Source: Isoetes taiwanensis
Taxonomy: Eukaryota; Streptophyta; Lycopodiopsida; Isoetales; Isoetaceae
Assembly (NCBI GenBank): GCA_021234155.1
Contig: JAJEKV010000047.1
Coordinates: 1,166,494-1,230,493, forward strand
Reading direction: 5' to 3'
Length of the DNA stretch: 64,000 nucleotides
In this document: in pieces, positions 1 through 11,158 of the stretch
Position numbering within the stretch: position 1 is the stretch's first letter
Layout of the letters: the number at the start of each line of letters is the position of its first letter
Program-made: the position numbers and the translations under genes
Notes under the pieces: generated by a model
Told to the model about the DNA's origin: nothing
Database searches by the model: none
The model's input: only the letters and a program-made list of their open reading frames with translations

Positions 1-223
1 AGTGATCCACCATTTTTCACGTCCATAAATGGTAAGAATCGAAAAGGAAGTTATTCTTGTCATGTCTATATGCACATACCATTTAATAGTCCAATGGAAA
101 CGTAAGTATCAACTGAGCACATCTTGTAGAAAATTCCAACCATATTCATGATTATTTCTATGATATTCAAGCTGTTTATATGTATAAAGTTATATAGTGC
201 ATATGGCTAATCAGGCTAAAGGC

Positions 224-1833
224 TTAAGTTTTAAAGTTTCTGGGAATAGCAACTGCTCGGAGAGGGCTAGCTCTGCTCAATGCCAGCCCACTATTCTCTT
301 CCATGTCAAGCGCGCCTTCGTTTGCCAGGTTCCAATCGAAGGAATAGAGCAGATGTGCAAGGGCTATTTCTAATGTCCTAATGGCCAAGTTCATTCCAGG
401 ACATGCCCTTCTACCTGCTCCAAAAGGTAGAATAGCAAAATCCTGACCTCTGACATCTATGCTGCTCTCCAGGAATCTCTGTGGATCAAACTCCAATGGC
501 CTCTCCCATGCGCTCGGGTCTCGGCTTATCGCCCATACATTCACTAGCAACCTGGTTCCTTTTGAAATATTATAGCCAGCCACAACACAGTCCTCTGTGG
601 CTTGGTGTGGAACTAACAGTGGTCCTGGTGTATGTAGTCTCAATGACTCCTTCACAATCGCTTTCAGATACTTGAGATTATTCAGACATGATTCATCTAG
701 TACACCGTGGTGTCCCAATGTTACATCTAGTTCATCTTGTGCTTGTTTTAAAATGGATGGATTAAGAAGAAGCTCTGAGAGGGTCCATCCTAATGCACTT
801 GAAGTTGTCTCACTCCCCGCTGCAAGAACATCCTAATAACATGATGCATTGAAAATAAATTGAAGTAAATTGGATTAGATTGCACTGAAGTATCTACCAT
901 AATAGAAGCTAAGGAACAGACAAACCATACCTGAATTATGCCTTTGATCTTATCATCTTCTAGATTAAGCTCATGGTTCAACAACGCGTCTATGAAGTCC
1001 CCAGCATACTCACCATCATTTGTTCCATTTCTGTGTTTGTGCTCCTGAAGTATGTTATCCAAAAACTGATCAAACTTTATATGCAACTTCTTCAACTTGT
1101 CCTTGAATCCATAGAAAAAATCTAACCACCATAGTTGGGGAATAATATCAGATGCCACAACAGCTCCTGCTAAAATAGCGGCTTCGCGAGTAAGATCCCC
1201 AAACTGGGTTGCTTGCACAGTATCTACTCCACACAAATTCATCCCCATTGCCATTGTTGTGACTACATTGAAAGCCATGGTCTTAATTATTTTAGACATG
1301 TTAATCTCTTTGCCTTCCTTACCTTCCTTCTTGATGGTGCATATCATGTCAGAAATTGCAGCAGCTCTGATATGTTGGCTGTTTTCCAGCCTCTTGGTGG
1401 TCAGAAGTTCCAAACTGAGCAACTTCTTCATCTGCCTGGTGTGTTCTCCATAATCTGAAAATGTAATAGTGTTTTGCAGCAACAGCCTGGTAGCTAAAGT
1501 ACTGGGCCTGGACAGAAAAATCCTGTCATGATTTTTTAAGAACTCCATAGCCATTTGTGGGGAGGAAGCTACCACTGTTGGATGTGATCCAAACCTAAGC
1601 AACACAATGGGGCCATATCTTTGGGAAATTTTATGCAAATCGAGATGAAGGCGCTTACCCAGCAAATGTAAATGGCCGATGATGGGCAAACCAATAGGTC
1701 CTGGTGGAGGCTTCTTATTTTTCCTTTGAGCATAAAAGGGAACCACCAAAAGAACAAAGATTGAGGATAGAAATACGAACAGCAGGAGTATTGTGTGGTC
1801 GCCATAGCCAGGAAGATCGAGATCGGCTTCCAT
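224..1833 (-). CDS. Cytochrome P450, A-type (CYP71 clan), two exons, complete
   Basis: This is a haem-thiolate monooxygenase, expected to be anchored in the ER membrane and to work with NADPH-P450 reductase. The coding exons are 931-1833 and 224-832 on the minus strand. The intron (833-930) starts GTATGG and ends TTATTAG, and the spliced protein is about 502 aa, normal for the family. Visible parts in order: an N-terminal membrane segment (about residues 13-36); the proline-rich hinge KKPPPGP; the oxygen-binding AGSETT (about 306-311); ExxR as KESLR (E363, R366); a PERF-like ERPLEFDPQRF; and the haem loop FGAGRRACPG with the Cys ligand near residue 445. The intron just before the oxygen-binding motif fits A-type P450s. 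No key residue is missing. The substrate cannot be read from sequence; annotation pipelines often call such genes flavonoid hydroxylases, which I do not assert. Confidence 0.93.
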
Positions 1834-2357
1834 TTTCCGTTTCTTAATTTCATTCTATGTACTGGGTGGTCATCCATTTCGTTGGGAAAATGACTACCTG
1901 GCCCACAACCTGAAGATTTATGGTTGGTCTTTGCACACAGCACACGCCATTGCTTAAATTACTATGATCTAGGCTTCTTCTAGTATGGATATAATCTAGG
2001 CATATTTTCTTTGATGAGTCTGATTTCAGAATTGTTGGAAATTGGTCCTCCAAAAATGGGCCGGATTGATTTAATCACTCAGGTCTTTGACCGCTCTTGG
2101 ATAGTTTTACCAGGGATTGGGGTCCCACAGGGATATTTTATGCCATCGTGAGGGTGAGATTCCACTACGGGGATATTTGGTATGGTAGTTTACATCAACA
2201 AATCAGAAGAGGAGGTTAACCTCTTCTCGCCAATGACCCTATTGAGGTAGCTCATTCGGATCTCAGCTGTTTTGCCGAAATTGTTGGGCAGGAAAGTTTG
2301 GGAAGTACATAAACAAAAGCAGAATAGAATTCTGGGTTTATTCTAAAGTAAGCCCTG
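1834..2357. other. Upstream flank of the P450 gene
   Basis: This stretch should hold the promoter and 5' UTR of the minus-strand P450. I see no convincing coding sequence, RNA gene or repeat in it. Confidence 0.4.
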
Positions 2358-2747
2358 GTGCTGAAGACTGCAAGGTCCTATCTATATGAAGGGGATCATG
2401 AATGGGTACCTGATGTAGTTGATATTGGGGATAATTTTGCAGTACCATCTGAGGCCAACAACAAGGAGAAAGTGGACTTCTATATTATAAAATGCACTAA
2501 GGGCGGATCCCCATTACAGAAAAACCCAGTTTCTGGGTTTTGTCACGTAAGCAAAGTGCAGGGCTCCAAATCAAGACCATTTCCATTGAAAATAGGTACT
2601 CCGAGCTCTCGAAGTGGAGCAAGAACCAAAATCATGATGGCTAAACTAGCTACAAGACAGAAATATATGGCGGAGACTGGCTACAAGACAAAAAGCTTCA
2701 GAAAAAAAACAAACTCCAGGGCGACTTCAGTTTTTCAGATGGAGTGA
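2358..2747 (+). CDS. Uncharacterised ORF, 129 codons, possible transposon remnant
   Basis: An open frame whose first codon as given is not a strong plant start. It contains the stretch VDFYIIKCTKG and a basic C-terminal part. I do not recognise the family. The DFYIIKCTK portion resembles pieces seen in plant transposon-encoded proteins, but I cannot name one. No partner exon is evident. It may be a degraded element or a chance ORF. Confidence 0.25.
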   Translation: MLKTARSYLYEGDHEWVPDVVDIGDNFAVPSEANNKEKVDFYIIKCTKGGSPLQKNPVSGFCHVSKVQGSKSRPFPLKIGTPSSRSGARTKIMMAKLATRQKYMAETGYKTKSFRKKTNSRATSVFQME

Positions 2748-3359
2748 AGGAGCATCTGAAAATTTTGCCGGATTCTGTGCCATGTCATCCTAATTCAGTT
2801 CCTGTAAAACTAATAGGAACGGGAAATCAGGCAGTCAGAATTGCCATGTGGCACAGGAACGCCCCAAAGAGAGCCTAATGGAGATGGGCCCTAAGTCTAA
2901 GCGCATTATGGAATAACGGTGCATGGGTTGCTAAATTTGCAAGAAGAGAAGTGGTGTTGTCGAGTAAGTATTACAAGTTCTTGGGTGGAAGTGAATATGA
3001 ATTGCTTGAGGATGCATTAGAATGCCATGCTTATAGCCACTTGGTCTTGTCATGTTGCTTTGATATGTTGCATGTAAATGAGAACATATATGAACTTCCA
3101 ATGGATGTTCATGATCATCTTCTAGACCGAGTTTTGGAGCACAAGAGTAGTCTATATGCTGATAACATAATGGATGATGTGGCTGCACCAAGTTGTTCTC
3201 GAAAAAATAGTACCAAATGAATATTTTACTAGCATAATCTTGTTGATCCTACTAACACATTTGTTATTCATGTCAAACTCGTAGTCATATACAACATATA
3301 TGTAGATCCATTTAATTATATTTGGATTGGCAAACTATACAAAGCTATATAATGATGTA
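2748..3359. other. Non-coding stretch with a weak ORF
   Basis: An 89-codon plus-strand frame (2951-3220) is open but resembles nothing I know. A minus-strand frame covers the same bases. I treat the stretch as intergenic. Confidence 0.3.
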
Positions 3360-4710
3360 TTAAGGTACAATTTCGCATCGTGCCAAAGGACATAGCTGAG
3401 TGCATGTATCCATGATCTTTTGAAGATATGATTCTGGTGAGTCCACACAGGCCATGTCTAGCAGCACATATAGTTGTTGATTAGGAGGGACTAACTGAAC
3501 ATAGTGCCCGGATATGGTCATATGCTGGACATCTCTGAAGGGCATGGCATTCATCCTCAATGGCTCCCTGTGGCAACATTGACAAATCCTGTCCTCAGTG
3601 CCTCCTGAGTCCATCTGCATGTCTGGCGATGCGCCTCCATTCGAATGGAGGCTATTAGTCTGTGCTTATTCACAGATAGGAGAACATGCTCTACCAGTGC
3701 TTTGAACAAGTATGACTGATGGGCTTAGGCATACAACTCTACTTTATGACTGTTGTTTTGCATGGCATATAGTGCATTCTAGCCTGCTGTAATGCGTAGT
3801 CGGTTAGAAGTGTCCCAATATTTGGTCGGAGGGAACTCCACTCCCAGATACTTGTAGGTGGGAGCTACCTCCTTATTTTGCCCTTGATACGTGAAAGATG
3901 GCACGATGATGAGACAAGTAGCACCTCAATCTTGGCCAAGTTGACACGCATGCTAGTGAATTGGCAAAAGATGTTTAGGGCATTCAAATGGCATTACATG
4001 TCAGCTAGAGTGTAGACTAAGAGGTTCACATCGTCAGCATATATGAGCTGCCCCTAATTATGTGGTGTAGGAGCTAGACTCTTGCTCCCCTTGTGTTGGA
4101 AAGAGTGGGCCATTCCTGTCGGACTCCAATGCTACTGATGACAGGTTGTTCTGATAGTTTTAGTCGGCCTGAGCATACCTCATATAACCTATATATCGTA
4201 TTTTGCAAATCCATAGGGGCTTCCAACTGCTCAATCTATTCCACAACTTATACCGAGGCACAGTGTCAAAAGCTCTTGCAAAATTCACAAAGCAGCAGTA
4301 CAGATCTTGCCAGCGATTTCTGCTATCTTTGACCAAGTTCTGTAGAGTAAATATATGATCAATGGTGGAGGGTCGGGGTCGGAATCCTGCCTACATAAGA
4401 GCCCGCACCTCTTCTCTACCCATATCACCAACTGTTGCTCGACAATGCCGATCAGTAGTTTGGTAAAGAGTGAACAGATCATGATGGTGCAGTAACTTGC
4501 CAGGCAGTCAGGATCACCCGCCTTGTATATGGGAACAACCCTGCTAGTGGGCCACTGGGAGGGGAGTTTTTGGAGGCTTGGAGGACAATTGATTGTGTTT
4601 ATGTTGATAAAAAGTTTAATGGACAGAACTAGTTCTGATACAAAGACGATGCGCTTTGCAATAAGCCAATGAGAACATGGGAGGATATACATTTTGACAA
4701 ACAGCACTCT
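3360..4710 (-). pseudogene. Non-LTR (LINE) reverse transcriptase remnant
   Basis: Read on the minus strand, 4707-4285 gives the RT motif W..SRVVPIYKAGDPD followed by KLLIGIVEQQLVIWVE, the usual start of a LINE RT domain. Further along the same strand, near 4030-4055, is QLIYADDVNLLVYTLADM, which contains the catalytic YADD, followed by a region with FCQFTSMRVNLAKIEVLL. The frames are broken by stops and shifts, so the copy is dead. No poly(A) or target duplication could be placed. The order of motifs along the strand agrees with one 5'-truncated L1-type ORF2. Confidence 0.75.
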
Positions 4711-5028
4711 ATAAGTTGAATACTTGAGTTATAAGACTCATTTTCAATTGTTGCAATCTAAAAAATGTAGAAAACATTATAAGATTTGTTCACACATTTC
4801 TTAGACCCAAGTGGTATGCAGATTTTCTAACGTTGAACGCAAAGTGTTGATAGGATATATTGTCACGACTAAAGCATAGTTGTTTGGACGTTTCAGTTAA
4901 TCAAATAGATTCTAGTGCCTTATTTGAAAAAGAATCAAACAAATTGTTTTTTATACTTTTTTAATATAATTCCTTTTGTTGTTTTTGGTTGTTACCCTTT
5001 TATAAGCTAACCTGATTCATGTGGTGCA
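4711..5028. other. AT-rich spacer
   Basis: Nothing recognisable is seen between the LINE remnant and the CtpA-like fragment. Confidence 0.3.
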
Positions 5029-5196
5029 ATTACTGGAGTTGGATTCGAGGTTGGATTTGACATGAGATCTAGTTCAACAACATTTGGCCTTGTAGTGGTA
5101 GCTGCATTGCTGGGGGGTCATCCTGCATCTGCTGGTATTTTGCCTGGAGATATCGTTTTCTATATTAATGAAAATACACAAGGAATGAGCTTGTAC
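5029..5196 (+). pseudogene. Fragment of a CtpA-type C-terminal processing protease (PDZ part)
   Basis: The plus strand reads ITGVGFEVGFD and, further on, LVVVAALLGGHPASAGILPGDIVFYINE. This is the start of the PDZ domain of carboxyl-terminal processing proteases, which mature the photosystem II D1 protein in the thylakoid lumen. Only this one exon-sized piece is present. The upstream sequence has no matching exon, and the catalytic Ser/Lys domain is absent. It ends about 280 bp before the left end of the large MULE. It is either an orphan exon of a displaced gene or a captured gene fragment. Confidence 0.55.
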
Positions 5197-5471
5197 AGTA
5201 GTTACAGTAAGTTCAAGTGGCTATACCATGTACATCAATAAAAATGTTGACTTATGAGTCAATTAACTCTAGACATGGAAAGAGAGGCCCAAAAGCACGG
5301 TGATCAAGCTGCCATGCAAAGATCAAAAAGTTAAAAAAGACAATCTATTAATGTGAGTTCTTCCAACATTTATTACGTGATGTATGAGCTTGTGTTTGAA
5401 GAAGTTTTAATCGAATTATTTATTTTTTAACAAGAGAGAGAAGATAATACTTAATCCATTGCATTGATACT

Positions 5472-5480
5472 TCTGTCATA
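5472..5480. repeat. Left 9-bp target site duplication of the MULE
   Basis: TCTGTCATA lies directly outside the left TIR and is repeated exactly at 41,677-41,685 outside the right TIR. Nine bases is the usual MULE target duplication. Confidence 0.93.
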
Positions 5481-5590
5481 GGGTGAAAATATTCTTACCC
5501 CGGTTATTGTGATTCCATCGCAAGATATTCCTTGCCGCAGAATCACGAGCCCGGCGAAACGGGGTCCATTCTGGAGACCCCGTAATCGTA
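5481..5590 (+). repeat. Left terminal inverted repeat of the MULE
   Basis: About 75 bp match the inverted right end almost base for base, including GATTCCATCGCAAGATATTC and CTTGCCGCAGAATC. The match then continues with a small indel through GAGACCCCGT. The TIR itself already contains one GTGATTCC motif. Confidence 0.9.
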
Positions 5591-5689
5591 CACTGACAAC
5601 GTCACGTGCAGCTTTTGATGCATCCCAGCCGTCGGTCATCCGGGTCTATCCTGGCCGTCGGTTTCGAAACCTTCCGGCGGAATCACCAC

Positions 5690-6100
5690 GGGAAAGAAAC
5701 CGTCGGATAGAATCACAACTCTTATATTCCACTAGAAGGAATCACAACCGTAGGATACCGCACCGCGGAATCACCAAATTCTGATTCCACTCGAAGGAAT
5801 CACCTTAACGTGATTCTGCCGGATGGAATCACATTCTGTGGTATTCAACGTGGCGGAATCACCACAGAGAGATTCCAGAGGGTGAAATCACAGTTTTTTT
5901 ATTCCCCATTCGACAGAATCACAACCGTAGGATACCGCTCCGCAGAATCACCAAATTCTGATTCCACCAGAAGGAATCACGTAAACGCGATTCTGCCAGA
6001 TGGAATCACATTCTCCGATATTCAACGTGGTGGAATCACCACATGAAGATTTCGGGGGACGGAATCACAGTTTTTTGATTCCCCATTCGACGGAATCACC
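5690..6100 (+). repeat. Left sub-terminal array of GGAATCAC motifs
   Basis: More than a dozen exact or one-mismatch GGAATCAC copies occur, many paired with a nearby inverted GATTCT/GATTCC to give short interrupted palindromes. A higher-order repeat of about 177 bp is visible: the block beginning AATCACAACCGTAGGATACC at 5,740 recurs at 5,917. The motif orientation is opposite to that of the right-end array, as expected inside an inverted pair of ends. Confidence 0.88.
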
Positions 6101-6547
6101 ACAATTGGGCGACGCATCCTGACCGCTCGATTTGTCGTGGATATTTTGGCTATTTTAATTATGTCCTAGGTTAATTATTATTATGCCGTAGATTTTATTA
6201 AGGGTTTTGAATTCTGGCGACTCATAATTATGACCGTACACGGCACCCTGACAATGTCATGATTGAAGCCGGCTCCGCGTATCAGCGTCCTCCACGTCAA
6301 GCCCTAGCATGAACTGCACCCATCCGAAGGAATCATACGTCTCGCGCCAAAATTTCCCTTTCTCTCTTTCCAAACATTCGTTTCCTCACAGGTTCGTTCC
6401 GGCGCTCCGTTCTTCATGGCGCCCCCTTTTCTGCTAGCGTCCAACATTCGTTTTCTCACAGGTTCGTTCCGGCGGCCCGTTCTTCCCGGCGCCCCCGTTC
6501 CTGCTAGCGTCTGTTCTTGTGTTTTTGTTGCTTCAATCCCTTTCCAG
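6101..6547. other. Spacer between the MULE left array and its first gene
   Basis: It contains a local duplication: GTTTCCTCACAGGTTCGTTCCGGCG near 6,380 recurs as GTTTTCTCACAGGTTCGTTCCGGCG near 6,450. This is likely promoter and 5' UTR. No coding sequence is supported. Confidence 0.45.
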
Positions 6548-7451
6548 ATGGCGCAGAGTCTTGAAACCTCACTGGGCGAGAACTTCCAGGTTGAATCCGA
6601 TGCAAATTCGGCTTTTCTGTTCCCTGTAAACAATCCCTTGCAAGAAGAGGCTCTTGATTCGGAGGTGGACTCCCCTCCCGGTAAGGCTTTTGCAGTTGAG
6701 GGTTTTGGGACAGCTACGGTAGCAGTGTGGAGCCATAGCCGGATTACGTTAGGTGCTAAGCTCCACAGAAGCGTCTCGTGTTTTCCCAAATATTTGGGGG
6801 GTCGCAGATGCCCGCGAAATTTCTGTTCCGGTGCCTCCATAACCCAAATTACAGGATGTTGATTGCAAAGATGCGTAACAAAGATAGAGTGCTAAATTGA
6901 TTTATGCGGCGATGAGTGGGAAAACCCTCCCCAGGAGAATCCCTAAACATGGCGAAGTTCTTAACCGGAAATTCGATGCGGGTGATGGTCGGTGGTACTG
7001 CCAATTCAACAACTGTGATCGAAGTTACTCCAAGAAGTGGGATTTGGAAATCCACAGGTTAGCCAAGCACAAGATGACCGGGGATTACAAGCTGCCAGCA
7101 GCAAATCGGGGAAGGAAACCCAATGCCCCTGAGTTAGCCAAGAAGAAGAAGGATTTTGAATTGTTGAAGCTGCAGCGGAAAGTGTAGATGAGGATTACAC
7201 CGTGGCGGCACAACCCAGAGACGGATTTTGGCAAGGGCAGCAGCGGGGCGGAAGCTATGGCAGAGGAGCAAATAGAGCATGGGATTCTCAAACCGGCAAA
7301 CAAGGCTGCTTGGGTCATTCAGCAGGTGGAGATAAGGCGGATGGTGGAGGAGAGTTTGGAGGATCAGAAGAGGGCAGCAATAAGAAATAACATTGCTAGA
7401 AGGTTCAATGTTCTTGTTGAAGAGTTGAGGGGCCGACATGTCTTTGGCTAG
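6548..7451 (+). CDS. C2H2 zinc-finger ORF of the MULE, with an in-frame TAG
   Basis: The main frame starts at the ATG at 6,912 (MSGKTLPRRIPKHGEVL) and contains one C2H2 finger, YCQFNNCDRSYSKKWDLEIH followed by RLAKH (CX4C-X12-HX4H), then a basic KGR-rich segment. It stops at TAG (7,185-7,187). The same frame restarts at once with ATG and runs to 7,451, giving a charged, probably helical C-terminal part (EEQIEHGILK, IRRMVEESLEDQKRAAIRNN). A possible first exon is 6,548-6,680 (MAQSLETSLGENFQ), ending at a good GTAAGG donor, but I could not find a frame-compatible acceptor. The finger suggests DNA binding. The motif arrays in the same element are the obvious candidate target, which is inference. 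Confidence 0.6.
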
Positions 7452-7614
7452 AGAGCGAGAACAGGTCGGTAGAGATGATTTCGATATGGAAGTCAAGACA
7501 GGCGGGGGAATTTGCATCCCCCAAAAAAGCATGCAAGCTCGGTCGTGACCAGAAAACACCCAAGAAAAAAAGAGGGGTGCAAATAAAGCGAAGATTGCAT
7601 AGCTCCTAATCACA

Positions 7615-8951
7615 TTGTTTTTGAGACGCCCGGCTACATTCGTGGGTCTCAGCGATGCTATTCAAGCAGTAGGTCTTACGGACCCCTCGACCCCCCGTCG
7701 GGAAGAGGAAGGGACAATTATTGAGATTCCCATGATGCATAGATCGGAGGCCACATTTTTTATTACATTTTTTGCTTACCAATCAGGCCTTGTTTCCGTG
7801 AATTTGACCCGTAATTTTACATTCAAGTATCCATCGACACTCTGCAAAGACATCAATTCGAGTAGGGAAAAAATCGGTGACATCCCGAATTTCGGATCTA
7901 TGCTAATTTTGCCCGGGATTTCATGGCGATGCGGTGTAGGAGACGATGTGGGACTGAGAATCAACGAGGAATGCGTTGGTGCCTATCTTCTGTAAGTTCA
8001 AAGCTGATTTTTATTTGGTTTCACAATATCATTCATCGATTTGCGAATGCCCTTCACATGAGCCTTAATACATGCCATACCCCCCAGAACAAGAGAGGTG
8101 CCGGCATGTTTTCATCCATCCGCTGACCTTCGCCCTTCTTCTTGCAAAACCGTTTGGAGGGTCGGTCGGTGCATATGAAATTTTCGGTAATCTAATCCCA
8201 CCCAAACCTTTTTAGAGGCGTAATTGGCGGATGCAAAATGTCGGTTTCTACTACTTCCCAAGAATGAGCAGGTATCTGATTCGATTTGAAAAGTTAATAG
8301 GTAGGCAATTCGATTTCATTAACTTGTTTTGCAGTAACCACTGGAGCCTGTTTATATTGGTATGCAACGAAGAGGCAAGCCAGAGGCTTCAAACCCCGTG
8401 CCCAATGGTGCTGCATCTAGATTCAATGGCGCCCATGCACTCCAACTTAAGATCTTTCGCGACTATGTAAGATGAATTTTACACCTTTCCTATCGAATTT
8501 GCCTTCCCTGATTGCTATGTTTGTGCTCAGCTTCATAACAGACATTATAAAGAGATGGAATTTTGAATCCTCGAGCCTGCACAATGCCCCCTGTATCCCC
8601 TTGAATGTGCCCCAGCAGGAGAACACCCAGGATTGTGGGATATACACAATTTGTTTTGTGAAGAGGTTCTTGCTGGACATTTGCAACTCGAAAGATCATT
8701 CTGTGAGTGTTATGTATGCAATTTTTACTTAATTTCATGATGTTTCATTCTAAACCGCCCACTTGTAGGTCATTGACACATCCAAATGGTTTGGGCGGAG
8801 GGAAATCGACATGACAAGGTCGACATTTGCTGTGATGCTACAAAAGTCATTTGACTGCGTCCAGCAAAGGAAAAGCACATTTCATCTACCCCAGGGAGAT
8901 TGGACTGAGGAGGGTGGCTTGGTCACCCGTCTGAGGAGAAATAGCCCATGA
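7615..8951 (+). CDS. Ulp1/C48-type cysteine protease gene of the MULE
   Basis: The likely exons end at 7,991 (donor GTAAGT) and continue at about 8,215-8,270, 8,335-8,466, 8,542-8,702 and 8,769-8,951. The catalytic fingerprint of Ulp1/SENP proteases is present in order: His in NHWSLFILV at the start of the 8,335 exon, Asp in MVLHLDS, then Gln and Cys in QQENTQDCGIYTICF. The last exon reads VIDTSKWFGRREIDMTRSTF and ends at TGA. All introns are short with GT-AG borders. Such proteases cleave SUMO or related modifiers. Many plant MULEs carry a copy whose role in transposition is unknown. The N-terminal exon (7,615-7,991) is less certain. Confidence 0.8.
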
Positions 8952-9042
8952 ATTCAACCTTGCTATTGAACAGAAAACAAGAATTCCCAGCTTTGCTGGT
9001 TTTATTTCTACAGGAATCCATACCACTGTATATGATGTTCCG

Positions 9043-9110
9043 ATGAACTTTTTTGAATTTGAATTTGAAAGATTTTCGAGTGGGAACTTTTTTGAATTTG
9101 AATTTGGGTT
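9043..9110 (+). repeat. Short tandem duplication, 41-bp period
   Basis: GAACTTTTTTGAATTTGAATTTG occurs twice, 41 bp apart, just before the internal GGAATCAC array. Confidence 0.7.
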
Positions 9111-9117
9111 ATATGCT

Positions 9118-9290
9118 CGATTCCATTCCGTGGAATCACACCACGGCGATTCAAATCCGTGGAATCACACTTCCGTGATTCAACTCCGTGGAATCACACG
9201 TACGTTATTCAATTCCGTGGAATCACACGTCCGTTATTCTGTTCCATGGAATCACACATCCGTGATTCCATTCCGACGAATCATCATTGC
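9118..9290 (+). repeat. Internal GGAATCAC array upstream of gene A
   Basis: Five units of the form CCGTGGAATCACAC plus a GATTC/TATTC arm, about 33 bp apart, lie 400 bp upstream of gene A. The motif is the one that fills the MULE ends, so it marks the upstream side of an internal gene as well. Confidence 0.85.
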
Positions 9291-9684
9291 GCGAGTCGGT
9301 GACGTGGAACGACGTACGTAATAAATGCCAAGCCGTCGGCATCTATTGCCCTCACTGCTAGGATTCGTGCCAGACTGAAGTGACGCGACGTTGACGAATG
9401 CCAGGGTGCCATGTTGGCCCCTACACCGGCAAAATAATTTAGCCCTAGTGGAGTATTGATTCCGTCGGCTTTAAATTTCAGTAGGGCCCCGGACGGACAA
9501 GCTTCCGGGCGCTTTCAATTCAATCCATATGTTCTGGTTTTGGTGCTTAGCTACTCCCGCCCGATCCGGATTGTTAAGCCATCTCCTTCGCGATACTTCC
9601 TGAGGGCGCTTGTTTCCGTGGTTCGTAAGGAATTTCTTTTGCTCGCTCTTCGCCTGCTCTAACATCAGTTCTTGGCTTCCAGGT

Positions 9685-10241
9685 ATGGCGGACTGCCCCG
9701 ATTATATAGTGGGCCGGGTTTCTCTGATTGACCTTGGTTTCTTGGAGGATTTCCACAACCGCAGCTCGAGAGCCCGCGGGAGGATCTTCAAGTCGGCCGC
9801 TGCAAGAGGTGCCCCGCTTTCCATCGCCATACCGAGGCTAGAGGGCTGCGAATGCATCAGGGTACCTTTGAGGAACTCCAATGGTTCGAAAATCTGAGTT
9901 AAAGTATCTAGGGGTTCCAGAATTCCTAGTCACGAAACGTGTGACGGTGAATGGGCCAAAATTTGTTTGTCTTTCTTCATGCACTTCGAAAGCCCTCTTT
10001 GCGCGGATGTTCAGGTCGATCGAAGCCTTTGAAGGACGCGTTTGAGTTCGATGAACCAGAAGATGACGACTTAGTGTTTCCCGTTCCCTGCTGCAAAGAC
10101 CCAACAACCGGTCGAACTAACTGGTCCGGCGCCAAGGTATGCCATCTACGCTTCTTACTTCACGATATTTTTTATTTTTGCTGGATGTAACTCATTGCAT
10201 GTTTGATCCAGAGGAAGCGTTCCTACACCTCCACTGGCTAG
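9685..10241 (+). pseudogene. Gene A: decayed copy of the unknown MULE gene pair
   Basis: It starts MADCPDYIVGRVSLIDLGFL and matches gene B over its length: LGFLEDF/LSFLEAL, EGCECIRVP/QGCECIRIP, IPSHETCDGEWAK/IPGHETLDEEWAK, FPVPCCKD/FPVACCKD. The first exon ends at AAG|GTATGC (10,136). A 75-bp intron ends CCAG (10,211), and a tiny last exon encodes RKRSYTSTG then stop. An in-frame TGA at 9,895-9,897 and a one-base shift after EWAK break the frame. Gene B is intact, which shows what was lost. Function unknown. It faces gene B across an AT-rich repeat. Confidence 0.75.
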
Positions 10242-10519
10242 CTGCCGATAATGAATGCAGCAGACACTGTCTTTTTTTTGGCAGGTTCCTTTTGAGCATC
10301 AATACATGTCTAAGAATCACTGTCTGTTAAACCCTGCTGTGCTCACACACCCTTATTTTTTTTTTGTGTCACGCTTATTTATAAATATGAATCGAGATTA
10401 TGGCTGTTCAATGTGCAAGTGTTAGTGCCTCTAGTATCATGCATTAAAGTATCTCATTCCATGCATGCATTTCAATTGTATTTGCTTCCATGTTTCTGGT
10501 TGTGATTCCATACATTGTA
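10242..10519. other. 3' flank of gene A
   Basis: AT-rich with a poly(T) stretch. No coding sequence is seen. Confidence 0.35.
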
Positions 10520-11000
10520 CTTGTACACAGAGTATTTATACTTGTAGTGTTTTGTACGCATGGTATTTATACGTATAGTTTTTTGTACACATAGTCTTTA
10601 TACGCATAGTATTTTGTACATTGTGTGTTTGCACACATAGTATTTATACGTATAGTATTTTGCACAGACTATTTATATGTCGAGTATTTATTTACTACCA
10701 TTGACACAAATACATAGAGCATTTCCAGACTGTCATAAAGTATTTATACACGTGGTATTTATATAGTATTTCTACACATGGTATTTATACACAGAGTATA
10801 CATAAGAGTATTCATACATTCTGTGATTGTACATGGAGTATTTATACATTGTGTATTTGGACACAAAGTATCTATACATATAGTATTATGTGCATTGAGT
10901 ATTCATCTTCAACCTTTGATTCTGTACATTGAGTATTTATGCAAAACATATCATATTTGGAACCAAATATTGTGCAAAACTCATCAAAAATTACAATATA
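10520..11000. repeat. GTATTTATAC repeat array, copy 1
   Basis: Degenerate units of GTATTTATAC with ACA/GTA linkers of about 15-25 bp fill the space between the convergent genes A and B. A non-array marker, CTACCATTGACACAAATAC, and the block ATTCATCTTCAACCTTTGAT are shared with copy 2 at 12,090-12,640, offset about 1.67-1.69 kb. The two arrays are therefore a direct duplication, not independent expansions. Confidence 0.85.
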
Positions 11001-11158
11001 TAAATTCACAATATGCATAGAATTTGAAGCCAACTGAAGAGATTGCACATCAAATAACTTAAATCTGTATTCTCAATACCAGGAACTCAAAAATCAACAG
11101 AAAGGTGTCTGAACAGAAACCAAAAAAAGGACGCTCCTCCATCATTAATCATTGCGAG

